NCBI GenBank assembly: GCA_025454395.1
Contig: JALOOM010000029.1
Location: 1 to 45,071, forward strand
From: Elainella sp. Prado103
GTDB lineage: Bacteria; Cyanobacteriota; Cyanobacteriia; Elainellales; Elainellaceae
Direction: 5' to 3'
Length of the DNA stretch: 45,071 nt
A program made the position numbers and the translations under genes. Shown here piece after piece: positions 7,026 to 16,299 of the stretch; the first letter of the stretch is position 1, and every line of letters begins with the position of its first letter. Under the pieces are notes generated by a model, which saw nothing but the letters and a program-made list of their open reading frames with translations, was not told the DNA's origin and searched no databases.

Positions 7026-8267
7026 ATGGCAGACTGGCACGAGATTACAGGGGGCATTACGGCACCAAAAGGGTTTCGCGCAAGTGGGATCGCGGCTGGG
7101 CTAAAACCTTCTGGGGCACCCGATTTGGCGTTAATTGTCTCTGAAGTGGATGCGATCGCCGCTGGTGTGTTTACAACCAGTCAGGTGAAAGCGGCCTGTG
7201 TGGATTATTGCCGTCAGCAACTTCAAGACAAGTCTGCCGCACGGGCGATTTTGTGCAATGCTGGACAAGCCAATGCTGCGACTGGGGCTCAGGGTTGGGC
7301 AGATGCCGTAGAAAGTGCCGAACTACTTGCCCGGATGTTGAATATTTCACCCGATTTGGTTCTGGTGGCTTCTACTGGGGTGATTGGGCAACGTATCAAG
7401 ATGGATCAACTGCGGGCTGGCATTCCTAAACTGGTTGCTGCGGCTACTCCGGATGGGTCAGATGCGGCGGCTCAGGCGATCGTTACAACGGATTTGGTGA
7501 CTAAATCGATCGCCCTCGAAACTATGTTTGATGGTCGTCCAGTCCGGATTGGCGGCATCTGTAAAGGATCGGGGATGATTCACCCCAACATGGCCACCAT
7601 GCTGGCGTTTGTGACCTGTGATGCGGCAGTTTCGCCCCACCTCTGGCAACAAATGGTCAGCCGTGCTGCTGATAAAAGCTTTAATCAAATTACGGTGGAT
7701 GGGGATACTAGCACCAATGATTCCTTAATTGCCCTCGCCAATGGCGAGTCGCGCACTCCGGCGATCACCGAACCTGGAGCCGATGCAGAGAGGCTGGAGG
7801 CTATGCTGACTGAGGTTTGTATGCGGTTGGCCAAAGCGATCGCTCGTGATGGGGAAGGGGCAACCTGTCTCCTCGAAATCCGAGTTTCGGGAACGGCAGA
7901 TGATGAGAGTGCCCGCCAAATTGCCCGCACGATCGCCGGATCAGCACTGTTCAAATCGGCTGTCTTTGGACGTGATCCTAACTGGGGACGGATCGCCGCC
8001 GCCGCCGGTCGAGCTGGGGTGCCGTTTGATCAGGATAATTTACGGGTACAGTTGGGTGAATTTTTGTTGATGGAGCATGGACAGCCCCTGCCGTTCGATC
8101 GGGCAGCCGCCAGTAATTACATGAAACAAGCTGCGGCTGGTGAATATCTTCAGTCGGATACGGTATTAGTCACGGTTAGGGTGGGCAATGGTTCGGGTCG
8201 TGGCGTAGCCTGGGGCTGTGATCTCAGCTACGACTATGTGAAGATCAATGCTGAATACACGACATAA
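7026..8267 (+). CDS. argJ: Bifunctional ornithine acetyltransferase / N-acetylglutamate synthase
   Basis: ArgJ transfers the acetyl group from N-acetylornithine to glutamate (and can use acetyl-CoA), recycling acetyl in arginine biosynthesis. About 413 residues, the normal family length. The self-cleavage site is in NMATMLAF; the new N-terminal nucleophile is the Thr of that motif (T191). Other hallmarks are GGITAPKGF near the N-terminus, TVDGDTSTND and GRDPNWGRIAAAAGRA. ATG 7017 is an alternative start three codons upstream, but AGGA at 7013-7016 is correctly spaced for ATG 7026. It appears monocistronic. Confidence 0.95.
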   Translation: MADWHEITGGITAPKGFRASGIAAGLKPSGAPDLALIVSEVDAIAAGVFTTSQVKAACVDYCRQQLQDKSAARAILCNAGQANAATGAQGWADAVESAELLARMLNISPDLVLVASTGVIGQRIKMDQLRAGIPKLVAAATPDGSDAAAQAIVTTDLVTKSIALETMFDGRPVRIGGICKGSGMIHPNMATMLAFVTCDAAVSPHLWQQMVSRAADKSFNQITVDGDTSTNDSLIALANGESRTPAITEPGADAERLEAMLTEVCMRLAKAIARDGEGATCLLEIRVSGTADDESARQIARTIAGSALFKSAVFGRDPNWGRIAAAAGRAGVPFDQDNLRVQLGEFLLMEHGQPLPFDRAAASNYMKQAAAGEYLQSDTVLVTVRVGNGSGRGVAWGCDLSYDYVKINAEYTT

Positions 8268-8444
8268 ATCAAGCTACCCTATCGATCAATTGCGTGTTTT
8301 TAAGGGACTGGAGTAGGAACCCTTCTGCACTCTGGCTCCACCCCGAACTCATGCTGCTAAAGATAAGTTAAGAAAAGATTATTCTCCAGTTAAGGTGAGG
8401 CAGGCTAGAAGCTCTAGTGTTGCTGTTTTCGTTTGTAAGCTGCC

Positions 8445-8615
8445 ATGCCTGCTTTACTGATCCGATCGATGATTGTCGGGGGAATCTTTGTTGCCAGTCG
8501 TTTCACGATGATTGCCCCGGTAGAAGCGGCTCGCGTGCCGACCTGCCTGCGGGTTGTCCCCAGTGGGGCATTGGTGATTCGCTATGGGGTTTCTTCCTGT
8601 CGGCGGTCGGGGTAG
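8445..8615 (+). CDS. Possible small exported protein, 56 residues
   Basis: The frame starts MPALLIRSMIVGGIF, a hydrophobic stretch resembling a signal peptide with a possible cleavage after PVEAA, followed by ~27 residues with two Cys. No convincing ribosome site is seen, and the end lies close to the 15-bp repeat array at 8628. The rest of the 8268-8664 gap shows no other gene. Presented as tentative only. Confidence 0.25.
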   Translation: MPALLIRSMIVGGIFVASRFTMIAPVEAARVPTCLRVVPSGALVIRYGVSSCRRSG

Positions 8616-8627
8616 ATAGGGGCGGTT

Positions 8628-8672
8628 GGGATAGTCACCGTCGGGATAGTCACCGTCGGGATAGTCACCGTC
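8628..8672. repeat. 15-bp tandem repeat, three perfect copies
   Basis: GGGATAGTCACCGTC occurs at 8628-8642, 8643-8657 and 8658-8672. The third copy contains the stop codon of the minus-strand acyltransferase gene (8665-8667), so the array has grown from that gene's 3' end. Confidence 0.95.
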
Positions 8673-9300
8673 CCAGATCATGCAATTGATGGATTGTATC
8701 CACACACTGTTGGGTCACAGACTCTAACGCGGCACGATCGGTGGAAGGCGGCGGGGCGATCGGTTGACCAATTCGGATCGTGAGAGGAACTGGGCGCGGC
8801 CATTGACTGCCTTTGGCCATGATCGCTTGGGTGCCCCACAAACTGACCGGCAACAAGGGGGCTTGAGATTTAGCAGCGAGCAAGGCCGCACCAAGCTTGG
8901 GATCGGAGATGCGGGCATCAAAGGTGCGTGTGCCTTGCAGAAAAACTCCCACAGCCCAGCCTGCTTCAAGTTGGGCTAGGGCAGCACGAATGGCACTGCG
9001 ATCGGCAGACCCTCGCTTGACCGGATAGGCCCCGTAAAGACGGATCGCTTGACTCAACACGGGTACCTGAAACAGCTCCTCCTTTGCCATATAGGATACT
9101 GGCCGCCGCACGCAGGCAGAAACAATCGGTGGATCGAAGTCACTGGCATGATTTGCTACCACAATTAACCGCCCTTGCTGAGGCACGTTTTGAGCATCGT
9201 AAATCTTGCCCCGAAAGTAAACATGCAGCATGGGGCTAACCACTGACCATTTAAATAGATGGTAAAGAATCAGACTGGCAACGGGTTCGCGCTCACGCAT
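8665..9300 (-). CDS. PlsC-type 1-acyl-glycerol-3-phosphate acyltransferase
   Basis: A 211-residue glycerolipid acyltransferase expected to acylate lysophosphatidic acid at the membrane in phospholipid/galactolipid synthesis. The catalytic H-x4-D motif is NHASDFD (H51, D56). The second block reads FLQGTRT, where most PlsC proteins have FPEGTR, so the usual Glu is Gln; I believe this occurs in other cyanobacterial members. A third block is PLLPVSLWGT. The N-terminal ~30 residues are hydrophobic enough for membrane association. The stop codon lies inside a 15-bp tandem repeat. Confidence 0.85.
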   Translation of the reverse strand: MREREPVASLILYHLFKWSVVSPMLHVYFRGKIYDAQNVPQQGRLIVVANHASDFDPPIVSACVRRPVSYMAKEELFQVPVLSQAIRLYGAYPVKRGSADRSAIRAALAQLEAGWAVGVFLQGTRTFDARISDPKLGAALLAAKSQAPLLPVSLWGTQAIMAKGSQWPRPVPLTIRIGQPIAPPPSTDRAALESVTQQCVDTIHQLHDLGR

Positions 9301-9469
9301 AGTTTTCTATCAATTGATTGTCGTGAAAATGCCGATGTAGACAAAATTTGGGGCAATTTTTGGAAGCAAAGTTCCGTGCAACCCCCCTTCATTGATTAGC
9401 CTACCAAAGGCTAGGATACCGGACGAGCTTCACAGAAAAACCAACAACCGTGAGCGGAAGGAGGACTTC

Positions 9470-9940
9470 ATGTTCGGAATAGTGGGACAGCATGTTCTTC
9501 ATCCATTCAAACCTGTGATTTCCCTATTCCCGATGGCTTCATCAATTCAGGTTCAGCGGACAGGTCAGTTAAAGACGGTGCAGGCGACACCCGGGCAGTG
9601 TTATGACTACCTGGATGAGCTCACCCACGATCGCTCCCATAGCTTTGCCTTCCGGCTGGATCAGACGCGCCGGGTTTCCATTGACATTGCCAATCAGCTT
9701 CAACCGAAATGGTTGGGACAGTGGTTTGGGTATCAGAATATCCAGGTGGTGCTCTGGAGTGCTTGGGGTGAGCAACAAGAACTATTTTCAGTAGCTCCGG
9801 GTGATCGCGATCGAGAGATTATTACTCTGAATGCGGGTCGCTACCTGCTGGAGTTAAAAACCGAAACCGATCAAAAAATTGACTATTCCCTCAAATTGAC
9901 GGCGATGAAGTGGCTAATGCTGGAATGTGTTTCGGTCTAG
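9470..9940 (+). CDS. Hypothetical protein with PPC-like beta domain
   Basis: A 156-residue protein. The start at ATG 9470 is fixed by a very strong ribosome site (AAGGAGG, five bases upstream), although the frame is open further 5'. The region from ~30 onward is beta-rich, ending with AGRYLLELKTETDQKIDYSL, which resembles the pre-peptidase C-terminal (PPC) domain of secreted proteins. No clear signal peptide; the first 20 residues are only mildly hydrophobic. The family assignment is tentative. The next gene, a small CxxC protein, follows after 92 bp on the same strand. Confidence 0.6.
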   Translation: MFGIVGQHVLHPFKPVISLFPMASSIQVQRTGQLKTVQATPGQCYDYLDELTHDRSHSFAFRLDQTRRVSIDIANQLQPKWLGQWFGYQNIQVVLWSAWGEQQELFSVAPGDRDREIITLNAGRYLLELKTETDQKIDYSLKLTAMKWLMLECVSV

Positions 9941-10032
9941 CTGGGTGGAAAAGCAGGGAATGGGTGAGCTTAACTGATGTAGCAAATTGATAAAATCGGA
10001 GACGGGATTGATCGAATTCGGAGCAAGTTGAC

Positions 10033-10338
10033 ATGAGTGTATCGGTGATCAAGTTTTCCTCAGAAGACTGTGGACTCTGCCACAAAATGTCATTTTATGA
10101 CCAGAAAGTGGCGGAAGAACTAGGATTCACGTTTGTCGATGTCAAAATGCAGGATACTGCCACCTACCGCAAGTATCGCAAGATTTTGTTGACCCAATAT
10201 CCTGACAAGGCTGAGATGGGTTGGCCTACCTACATCGTCTGTGAAGATCCAGAAGGTGAGTTCAAAATTTTGGGAGAGGTGAAAGGAGCCCATCCCAAAG
10301 GGGAATTTCGCACCAAGCTGCAAGCGGTGATCGCGTGA
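10033..10338 (+). CDS. Small thioredoxin-fold protein with CGLC motif
   Basis: A 101-residue protein, slightly shorter than classical thioredoxin. FSSEDCGLCHKMSFY places a CxxC redox pair at residues ~13-16 after the first beta strand, and GWPTYIV supplies the cis-Pro segment of the fold. A thiol-disulfide or metal-handling role in the cytosol is expected; the exact partner is unknown. Compared with thioredoxin (WCGPC), the motif is divergent, so general reductase activity is uncertain. Confidence 0.75.
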   Translation: MSVSVIKFSSEDCGLCHKMSFYDQKVAEELGFTFVDVKMQDTATYRKYRKILLTQYPDKAEMGWPTYIVCEDPEGEFKILGEVKGAHPKGEFRTKLQAVIA

Positions 10339-10492
10339 TTCAATTGCCCAGATGGTGAATTGCCGATCGTATGAGTCTTTCACTTCCTGCTTCAGCCCGT
10401 TCAGCATTGGGTCAGCATTGGGTCAGCCTGGGGAATGTGAGCTTGACTGGATCGCGCCCCATACTCACAATCTTCTGGACTCAAGGATTCGC

Positions 10493-12871
10493 TTACTCCG
10501 CTGGAGCCGAGGCATTTGCACGATAGCAGGGTTGCTCGAATGCCACTGGCACAAAGTAAAAAGACTGGCTATTGCAGATCGGCACCACTTTCTCCAGCAC
10601 GGTTGTCGGTTCGCGTCGATCGCTACCCGTGAAGCTGATCTCGCCAGTAGCTCCCTTGGCCCGAAAGCTCGGATCAGCCAAAATTTCTCGTATCGCTTGA
10701 CGATCGGCAGGGCTTTGCTTTAGGGCGGCGATCAGGGCTTGGGTGGCATCGTAATTGGTGGCTGTTTTTCCACCCACATCTCCTAACCAATAGCCCTTCG
10801 CTTCTGCTGGAAAACTAGGATTGGTGAGCCCCAGCGGATTCCAAGGCACCGTGATAATGAATTGCTCCGTGACGAGGCGGCCAGCCTGTTTCAGCACTTC
10901 TGCGGTATGGAGGGTATTGCCACCCACGATCAGCAATCTACCCTGATTAGCGGAAATGAGATTCAAAGCATTTTGGAAGGTGACTGGATTGGTGTTGCCA
11001 TCTGGAAAAATAGCGAGTGCAGCGGCTCCATCGGCAAAAGCTTGCTCTAACATGCGAGTCGGGTTGAATTGCCGATCGGAAAGATCGAACTCTGCCCCTT
11101 TGATCAAATTGCTAGAGCGCAAGGATTCTACCAGCGAATCTCGTTCAGATTTACTGTATTCATTATTGGCTCCCTGATTGTAGAAGATGGCAACTTTTTT
11201 CCCTGGGATCTGATTATTTAAGTAATGTACTAGCCAATCGGCCCGTTGATCGGTGGTATCTGTGGTGCGAAAGAAAACATGATCAGGGCGATTTCCAGCT
11301 TCAGATAGGCGAGTCGTAGTGGCAGTTCCAGAAATTAACGGTAAATTCCCATTTTGATAGATGGATAACACTGGCAATGTTACTTCACTCGCATAGTGTC
11401 CAATCACTCCAATCAATTTAGGTTTATTCACCAGCTTACTAGCGATCTCTTTGGCCGACTCAGCCTGATTTCCATCATCAGCAATTAACACTTCTAAGCC
11501 TAAGCCTTCAGCAATCGCCCTATCTTGGGCTTGAGCAATGCCTCGCAAAAGCTCTAGACCCAGATTGATATCTTGATCGGGGGTGGTGATGGGAACCACG
11601 GCTGCGATCGTGTAAATAGGTTGATTCGATGCTGGACGACGACGAATATTCGCATTGTTGCGGTAGATCAGGGTTTCTGGATCCCGCTGCTTTTCCCAGG
11701 CTATATTCAGCAAGCGATAGGCTTCCGCATAGTCACCCTGCCGCCAAGCATCAATGCCTTCCTGCTTTTCTGAGGGCACCAGTTGCTCTCGAAACGGTTG
11801 GGTAATCAGCATCTCCTCACCGCAACTTAACCGATCGCCCATCTGGATATTGCAGACCGCCGGAGAGAAGAACCGACTGCCGACGCGCAAGAACAGCCAG
11901 CCAACCCCAACCAAACCGATCGCGCCTACCAGGAACCCAGCGATCCGGCCAGTGGGAATGGAAGGCAAGCTCCTCCTTTGGGTAGTAGGATGCGAGGTTT
12001 GTAAAGCATCAATCGCTTTGAGTAGTACGGTTGTCGTGGCTGGACGTTGGGCTGGATCGCGAGCAATGAGTTGATCCAGCAGTTTACCTAAAGCCGGATC
12101 GACATCATGATGGTGTTGCCATTGCTGCGGTTTAACCGACTGGCGATCGGGATCGATCTGGGTCAACATCCGAATCAGAGTCATGCCCAGACCATAAAAA
12201 TCAGACTGGGGCACAGCCCGACCTTCCCACTGTTCCGGAGCCGCATAGCCAGGAGTACCCAAAATTGTGATCGGTTGGCCATCCACCTGGGTTTCATTGA
12301 TCTGACGGGCGGTGCCAAAGTCGATCAACACGAGTTGCCCGGTATGGGATCGCATCACATTGGAAGGTTTAATATCGCGATGAAAGTGCTTTTTCTGATG
12401 CACATATTGTAGAATCTCTGTGAGTTGCCGCAGCCAATTGAGGGCTTGTTCTCGATCGATTACGCCATAGTTTTGCAGCCAATGTTCCAGATCGTTGCCT
12501 TCAATGTATTCCATCACCAAACCAGGCAACACTTTTTGGTTGGCAAGGACAATGTTAAAATCATCTTCCCAGCGTGGAATGCCGGGGTGACGGAGGGTTT
12601 TCAGTAACTGTTGCTCTTGTTCAAATAATGTTTTTGCCTTAGGGTTGGTGCTAACCAGCGTTTTAAGCACCTTTAAACGGCCGCGGTGGGGGGCAGAAAC
12701 CTGCTGATCTTCAACGAGAAATACTTCTGAGAGAGAGGAATGATCCCGTCGTAAGGATTCGATCGCCACATATCGCTGGTTATGAATCAGGGGTGTTCGA
12801 CAAGCCTGACAGTAGATTGCGTCTGCTAGGTTTTCACGACGATGACAGTCAGGATTGACGCAGTAGCGCAT
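10493..12871 (-). CDS. Receptor-like Ser/Thr protein kinase with periplasmic-binding sensor domain
   Basis: A 792-residue protein starting at the ATG that begins MRYCVNPDC; the longer frame upstream lacks family character. Domains in order: a short zinc ribbon (C4, C9, C21, C24); a Hanks-type kinase at ~35-290 with catalytic HRDIKPSN (D166), DFG (D184) and an APE segment; one membrane helix at ~308-329; a short helical TPR-like segment (~370-407); and at ~418-792 a LivJ-like substrate-binding domain of the branched-chain amino-acid receptor type (IAAVVPIT, GVIGHYASEVTLP, PLISGTATT). The kinase should be cytoplasmic and the binding domain periplasmic, so ligand sensing outside could control phosphorylation inside. 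It follows the NB-ARC gene on the same strand with a 104-bp gap. Ligand and targets are unknown. Confidence 0.88.
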   Translation of the reverse strand: MRYCVNPDCHRRENLADAIYCQACRTPLIHNQRYVAIESLRRDHSSLSEVFLVEDQQVSAPHRGRLKVLKTLVSTNPKAKTLFEQEQQLLKTLRHPGIPRWEDDFNIVLANQKVLPGLVMEYIEGNDLEHWLQNYGVIDREQALNWLRQLTEILQYVHQKKHFHRDIKPSNVMRSHTGQLVLIDFGTARQINETQVDGQPITILGTPGYAAPEQWEGRAVPQSDFYGLGMTLIRMLTQIDPDRQSVKPQQWQHHHDVDPALGKLLDQLIARDPAQRPATTTVLLKAIDALQTSHPTTQRRSLPSIPTGRIAGFLVGAIGLVGVGWLFLRVGSRFFSPAVCNIQMGDRLSCGEEMLITQPFREQLVPSEKQEGIDAWRQGDYAEAYRLLNIAWEKQRDPETLIYRNNANIRRRPASNQPIYTIAAVVPITTPDQDINLGLELLRGIAQAQDRAIAEGLGLEVLIADDGNQAESAKEIASKLVNKPKLIGVIGHYASEVTLPVLSIYQNGNLPLISGTATTTRLSEAGNRPDHVFFRTTDTTDQRADWLVHYLNNQIPGKKVAIFYNQGANNEYSKSERDSLVESLRSSNLIKGAEFDLSDRQFNPTRMLEQAFADGAAALAIFPDGNTNPVTFQNALNLISANQGRLLIVGGNTLHTAEVLKQAGRLVTEQFIITVPWNPLGLTNPSFPAEAKGYWLGDVGGKTATNYDATQALIAALKQSPADRQAIREILADPSFRAKGATGEISFTGSDRREPTTVLEKVVPICNSQSFYFVPVAFEQPCYRANASAPAE

Positions 12872-12975
12872 AAAAACAACCAGAGAGACCAGCTTACATA
12901 GAACTATAGGGCAGATTATAGCCAAACATATCAGAACAGCCCGTCTAGAGGTGGGATGCCCAGACGAGGTGTGGC

Positions 12976-14331
12976 TTAGGGAGTGAGATGGCGTTGGACA
13001 TATTGACGCACAACGGGTTGAAGCGTATACAAAACTTGTCCAGTTTCTGAAATCCGCTCCACCAGCGATCGTCGTTCTAGAGAAGCCAAAATATCGGAAG
13101 TGGAAACCGGAATCTGGCATTGTTGCGTAAACCGCACCCCCAGGGCCGGCCGATCGATCGGTTCGGCATCCTGAGCCAAAATCATCAGCATCTGTTGCTC
13201 TGCTGGATTGAGATTGCCCATTTGTCGTTCCAACACAGTTCGCATGAACAACTCATCCGGGCAATCCGGTTCCTGAGCCAGAAAGGTGCTGACATCCCCA
13301 TCAAACTGATCACGAATTTTGGAAGCCGCCAGTTGCAGTGCTAAAGGGTTTCCGTAATAGAGCTGCACTAATTTCTCAACGGTGGGGCGATCGAGATACC
13401 GCAACCCTTTACTATGAAGCAGCTTACTAGCATCGACGAAGTCTAACTTTTGCAGCACCAGATAGCGGATTCCAGTGCCTAAAAGGGTGATGTGGGCCTG
13501 CTTTTCACGGCTCGTGATGACGATACAACTCTGGTGTTTTTGCTGCCCCAATTCTTCTAATAGAGTTTTATAGAGCTGATGAGGCTGCTGATAGAACCCC
13601 CCATACTCGCCGCCTAACACCTCCTCCCACCCATCAAATACCAGTAGAATCGGCGTTTGGTTGAGATGACTGATTAGCTCTTTGATCAGCCGAGTCGTGC
13701 TTTTGGGTTCGATCGACTCCCCAGTTAAGGTTTCGAGTAGATCGAGGAGGAAATCATCAATGGGGGGCGTTGAACGGAGGGATCGCCAGATCACCGCTTG
13801 AAACTGAGATGCTACTTGTTTGGTGAGTTGGGCCACCAAAGCTGTTTTGCCAATTCCGCCAAAGCCGAGCAGAGCCACCACGCGGTAACGCTCTTCCAGA
13901 ATCCACCGACTCAATAGCCCCAGCTCTTTTTCCCTACCGTAGAAAATTGGGTAATCCGGTACACCATCCCAGAGATGGGGAGACAATGCTGGTGGGTTGG
14001 GTGGTGCGGATGCCAGCATTCCAACGGGTGTGAGATCGACATTCACCACTGGGTTGATCGCCTGAGTCTCGATCGCCTGAGTCTCGATCGCCTGAGTCTC
14101 GATCGCCTGAGATCCAACCACTTCCGGTTCAATCAGATACTTGTGCCAGTCTGAAATGCCGACCGCTGTAAAGATCGCGTGCAGGGAATCTTTTTTCAAA
14201 TGCCTCTGTCCAGACCAGAAGCGCCCTATCGTCGCAGCCGCAACGCGAAAATTACAGGACTTGCGATTCCAGCCCCGTTCAATTCTGCGCCGATCTACCT
14301 CAGCAATGCCTTGCTTAGACACCAATACCAT
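12976..14331 (-). CDS. Compact NB-ARC (STAND) ATPase with N-terminal HTH-like domain
   Basis: A 451-residue protein starting MVLVSKQGIAEVDRRR. Residues 1-70 resemble the HTH-like domain (ISRFWAGKR-type; here IGRFWSGQRHLKKD) that heads many cyanobacterial NB-ARC proteins. A QAIET linker repeat occupies ~74-92, generated by a 15-bp DNA repeat at 14056-14110. The NB-ARC module follows: FYGREKEL, Walker A GFGGIGKT (156-163), Walker B LLVFDGWEE (D233), a VITSREK sensor block, and a helical/winged-helix end (VVRQYVQRHL). No C-terminal WD40, TPR or pentapeptide sensor is present, unlike most relatives; the ending looks natural rather than broken. It lies 104 bp upstream of the receptor kinase gene on the same strand. 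A signalling or defence-like switch is inferred. Confidence 0.85.
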   Translation of the reverse strand: MVLVSKQGIAEVDRRRIERGWNRKSCNFRVAAATIGRFWSGQRHLKKDSLHAIFTAVGISDWHKYLIEPEVVGSQAIETQAIETQAIETQAINPVVNVDLTPVGMLASAPPNPPALSPHLWDGVPDYPIFYGREKELGLLSRWILEERYRVVALLGFGGIGKTALVAQLTKQVASQFQAVIWRSLRSTPPIDDFLLDLLETLTGESIEPKSTTRLIKELISHLNQTPILLVFDGWEEVLGGEYGGFYQQPHQLYKTLLEELGQQKHQSCIVITSREKQAHITLLGTGIRYLVLQKLDFVDASKLLHSKGLRYLDRPTVEKLVQLYYGNPLALQLAASKIRDQFDGDVSTFLAQEPDCPDELFMRTVLERQMGNLNPAEQQMLMILAQDAEPIDRPALGVRFTQQCQIPVSTSDILASLERRSLVERISETGQVLYTLQPVVRQYVQRHLTP

Positions 14332-14697
14332 CAGCGGCTTTCGGATCCTCCCTAGGTGATTGAGTGAATTGACTGGCTGAGCCAAACTCTTGGCCAAACT
14401 GGCTGAGCTAAACTCTGAGCCAAACTGAGTAGGCTCACTGAGCCGAACTGAGCCTTTCTGAGCATCAAGAACCCTCCATTTTTGAGAGCCTATACATAAG
14501 GGTAAAGCCAAGCCCCCAGTCGAGCAAATTCTCAACCGCTGCACTGGTGCTCAAGATTACCCAGCGATCGATCGCATTTGTCACTTCTGTCTTCTCCGTC
14601 TTATCAGCCTTGAGCTACCAAATGCTACTTAGATCTCTCGGGAGAACTGGAGTGGTGGTATTGGGCTGATCGACTTCTTCCCCCCAGGAGGTTCTAG

Positions 14698-15066
14698 ATG
14701 AATCCGATCTATCGCATGACAATTTGGTTCAGTGTTGTTGCAGTTGTTATCACCGGGACAGCTTGGTCAAGCAGGGTTCAATTGACCGATCGGTTACAGC
14801 AAGCCCATGTAACTGGTCAGCCAGAGATTGATCCGGCGATTGATCCGGCGATTCCGGCCACTGACCTCGCCATCATTACTCTAGCTTTGAATCTTGTTGT
14901 TACAGATACAACATCCCATACAACATCCCATGCAACATCCCAGCAGCGAGCAGACACTGAACTGCTAACTGAACTGCTAGATGGAATGACGATGATTTTC
15001 AGGAGTTGGCTAAACCAGGATGTTCAAGCACGCAGACCCAGCGGACGGCGGCGAATTAGCTATTAG
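14698..15066 (+). CDS. Hypothetical exported or anchored small protein
   Basis: A 122-residue protein with an excellent ribosome site (AGGAGG six bases before ATG). Residues ~7-24 form a hydrophobic signal or anchor (IWFSVVAVVITGTAW). Two low-complexity stretches, DPAIDPAIP and TTSHTTSHATSQ, are encoded by short tandem DNA repeats around 14826-14942. The C-terminus is basic (RRPSGRRR). It runs convergent with the FG-GAP gene (26-bp gap). I do not recognise a family. Confidence 0.6.
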   Translation: MNPIYRMTIWFSVVAVVITGTAWSSRVQLTDRLQQAHVTGQPEIDPAIDPAIPATDLAIITLALNLVVTDTTSHTTSHATSQQRADTELLTELLDGMTMIFRSWLNQDVQARRPSGRRRISY

Positions 15067-15092
15067 TGCAATCATTGCAGTATTCATTGGGG

Positions 15093-16277
15093 CTAACGAG
15101 GACGTAGATAGCCAGAAGTGGGCCAATTGGTAATTTCAAATGTTGTCCCAGATGATAGCCGCATAATCGCATCGGAACTATCCGGTGGTGCAGCGCCAAT
15201 ATCTGCTTTACGATCCCCATTAAAATCACCTGTGCCATTAAAGCGTCCTTGCCCCCAACTGTTAGGCGTGCTAACGGTAGAGCTGTCAAATTGCTCACCA
15301 TTCGATAGATGCAAATAGATGTTGCCTTCTTGAGCCGAGGCCAGATCGGTCAGCCCATCGCCATTAAAGTCATCTGCCCAACTGTAGGCTGCTCCTCCCC
15401 AACCCGTTGAAACCGACCAATTTTCTTCGTCAAACCCACTGCCGTTGAACAGCCGTAGTTTCATCGCTCCTCCCCGAAAGGCCGAAGCGAGATCCATCAG
15501 CCCATCGCCATTAAAGTCACCTGCCCAGTTGTAGCCTGACTCTCCCCAACCAGGAGACACGATCGTTTCAGTCTCAAATTCAGTCTTAGTCGATCGATGA
15601 AAGTAGAGGTTGCTATCGCGAGCCGCCACCAGATCCGTGACCCCATCACCATCAAAATCTTCGGCCCAGTTATACTCACTGCCTCCCCAAGGAGTCGATA
15701 CGCGCCAGGTTTCAAGCTGGATCGCGGCACCATCAAACAAGCGCATTACCACATCGCCATTCGGCAGGGCAGAGGCAATGTCTAAAAAGCCATCGCCGTT
15801 AAAATCACCCACCCAGTTGTAGCCCGGTTCACCCCAACGATTTTCTGTGGCGATCGAGACAGTCTCAAACCCGGTGCGTGTTGATAGATGCAGATAGAGG
15901 TTGCCTTCGCGTGCGGTCGCCAAGTCTGTTCTGCCATCATTATTAAAGTCTCGAGCCCAGCTATATTGACGGCTTCCCCAAGGCGTTGAAACTGGCTGAG
16001 CGGTGATGCTAAACCCTCGCCCCGTCGATCGACGCACAACAATGCGCCCATCGGGGAGGGCCGAAGCGACATCCGCTTTGCCATCGCCATTGTAATCGCC
16101 GATCCAGTTGTAGCCGCCCTCCCCCCAAGGAGCCACAACCCGTTGCGCCATTGCCCCTGCTCCCAGGTTCAGCGCACTCAAACTAATTCCAATCACAGTT
16201 GCCAACCCCAATCCTCTGCCCCACTGGTGCTGGATCAATTTCAAGTCAGGTTTCAGGTTGATTTTCTTCATAGCCAT
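15093..16277 (-). CDS. Secreted FG-GAP/VCBS repeat protein with seven calcium-loop motifs
   Basis: A 394-residue protein from the ATG reading MAMKKINLK. A long signal peptide ends near GAGAMA/QRV. The mature part has seven D-x-[DN]-x-D-G-like loops (DYNGDGKAD, DFNNDGRTD, DFNGDGFLD, DFDGDGVTD, DFNGDGLMD, DFNGDGLTD, DFNGDRKAD), consistent with a seven-bladed integrin-type propeller. The blades alternate between two kinds (ALPDG/VVxR and REGNLYLHLS), showing growth by two-blade duplication. No enzyme domain is visible; adhesion or ligand binding outside the cell is likely. It is the last of three same-strand genes (22-bp gap to the membrane protein gene). No strong ribosome site is seen. Confidence 0.85.
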   Translation of the reverse strand: MAMKKINLKPDLKLIQHQWGRGLGLATVIGISLSALNLGAGAMAQRVVAPWGEGGYNWIGDYNGDGKADVASALPDGRIVVRRSTGRGFSITAQPVSTPWGSRQYSWARDFNNDGRTDLATAREGNLYLHLSTRTGFETVSIATENRWGEPGYNWVGDFNGDGFLDIASALPNGDVVMRLFDGAAIQLETWRVSTPWGGSEYNWAEDFDGDGVTDLVAARDSNLYFHRSTKTEFETETIVSPGWGESGYNWAGDFNGDGLMDLASAFRGGAMKLRLFNGSGFDEENWSVSTGWGGAAYSWADDFNGDGLTDLASAQEGNIYLHLSNGEQFDSSTVSTPNSWGQGRFNGTGDFNGDRKADIGAAPPDSSDAIMRLSSGTTFEITNWPTSGYLRPR

Positions 16278-16299
16278 TTTGGTGAATTGTGGATGATGG

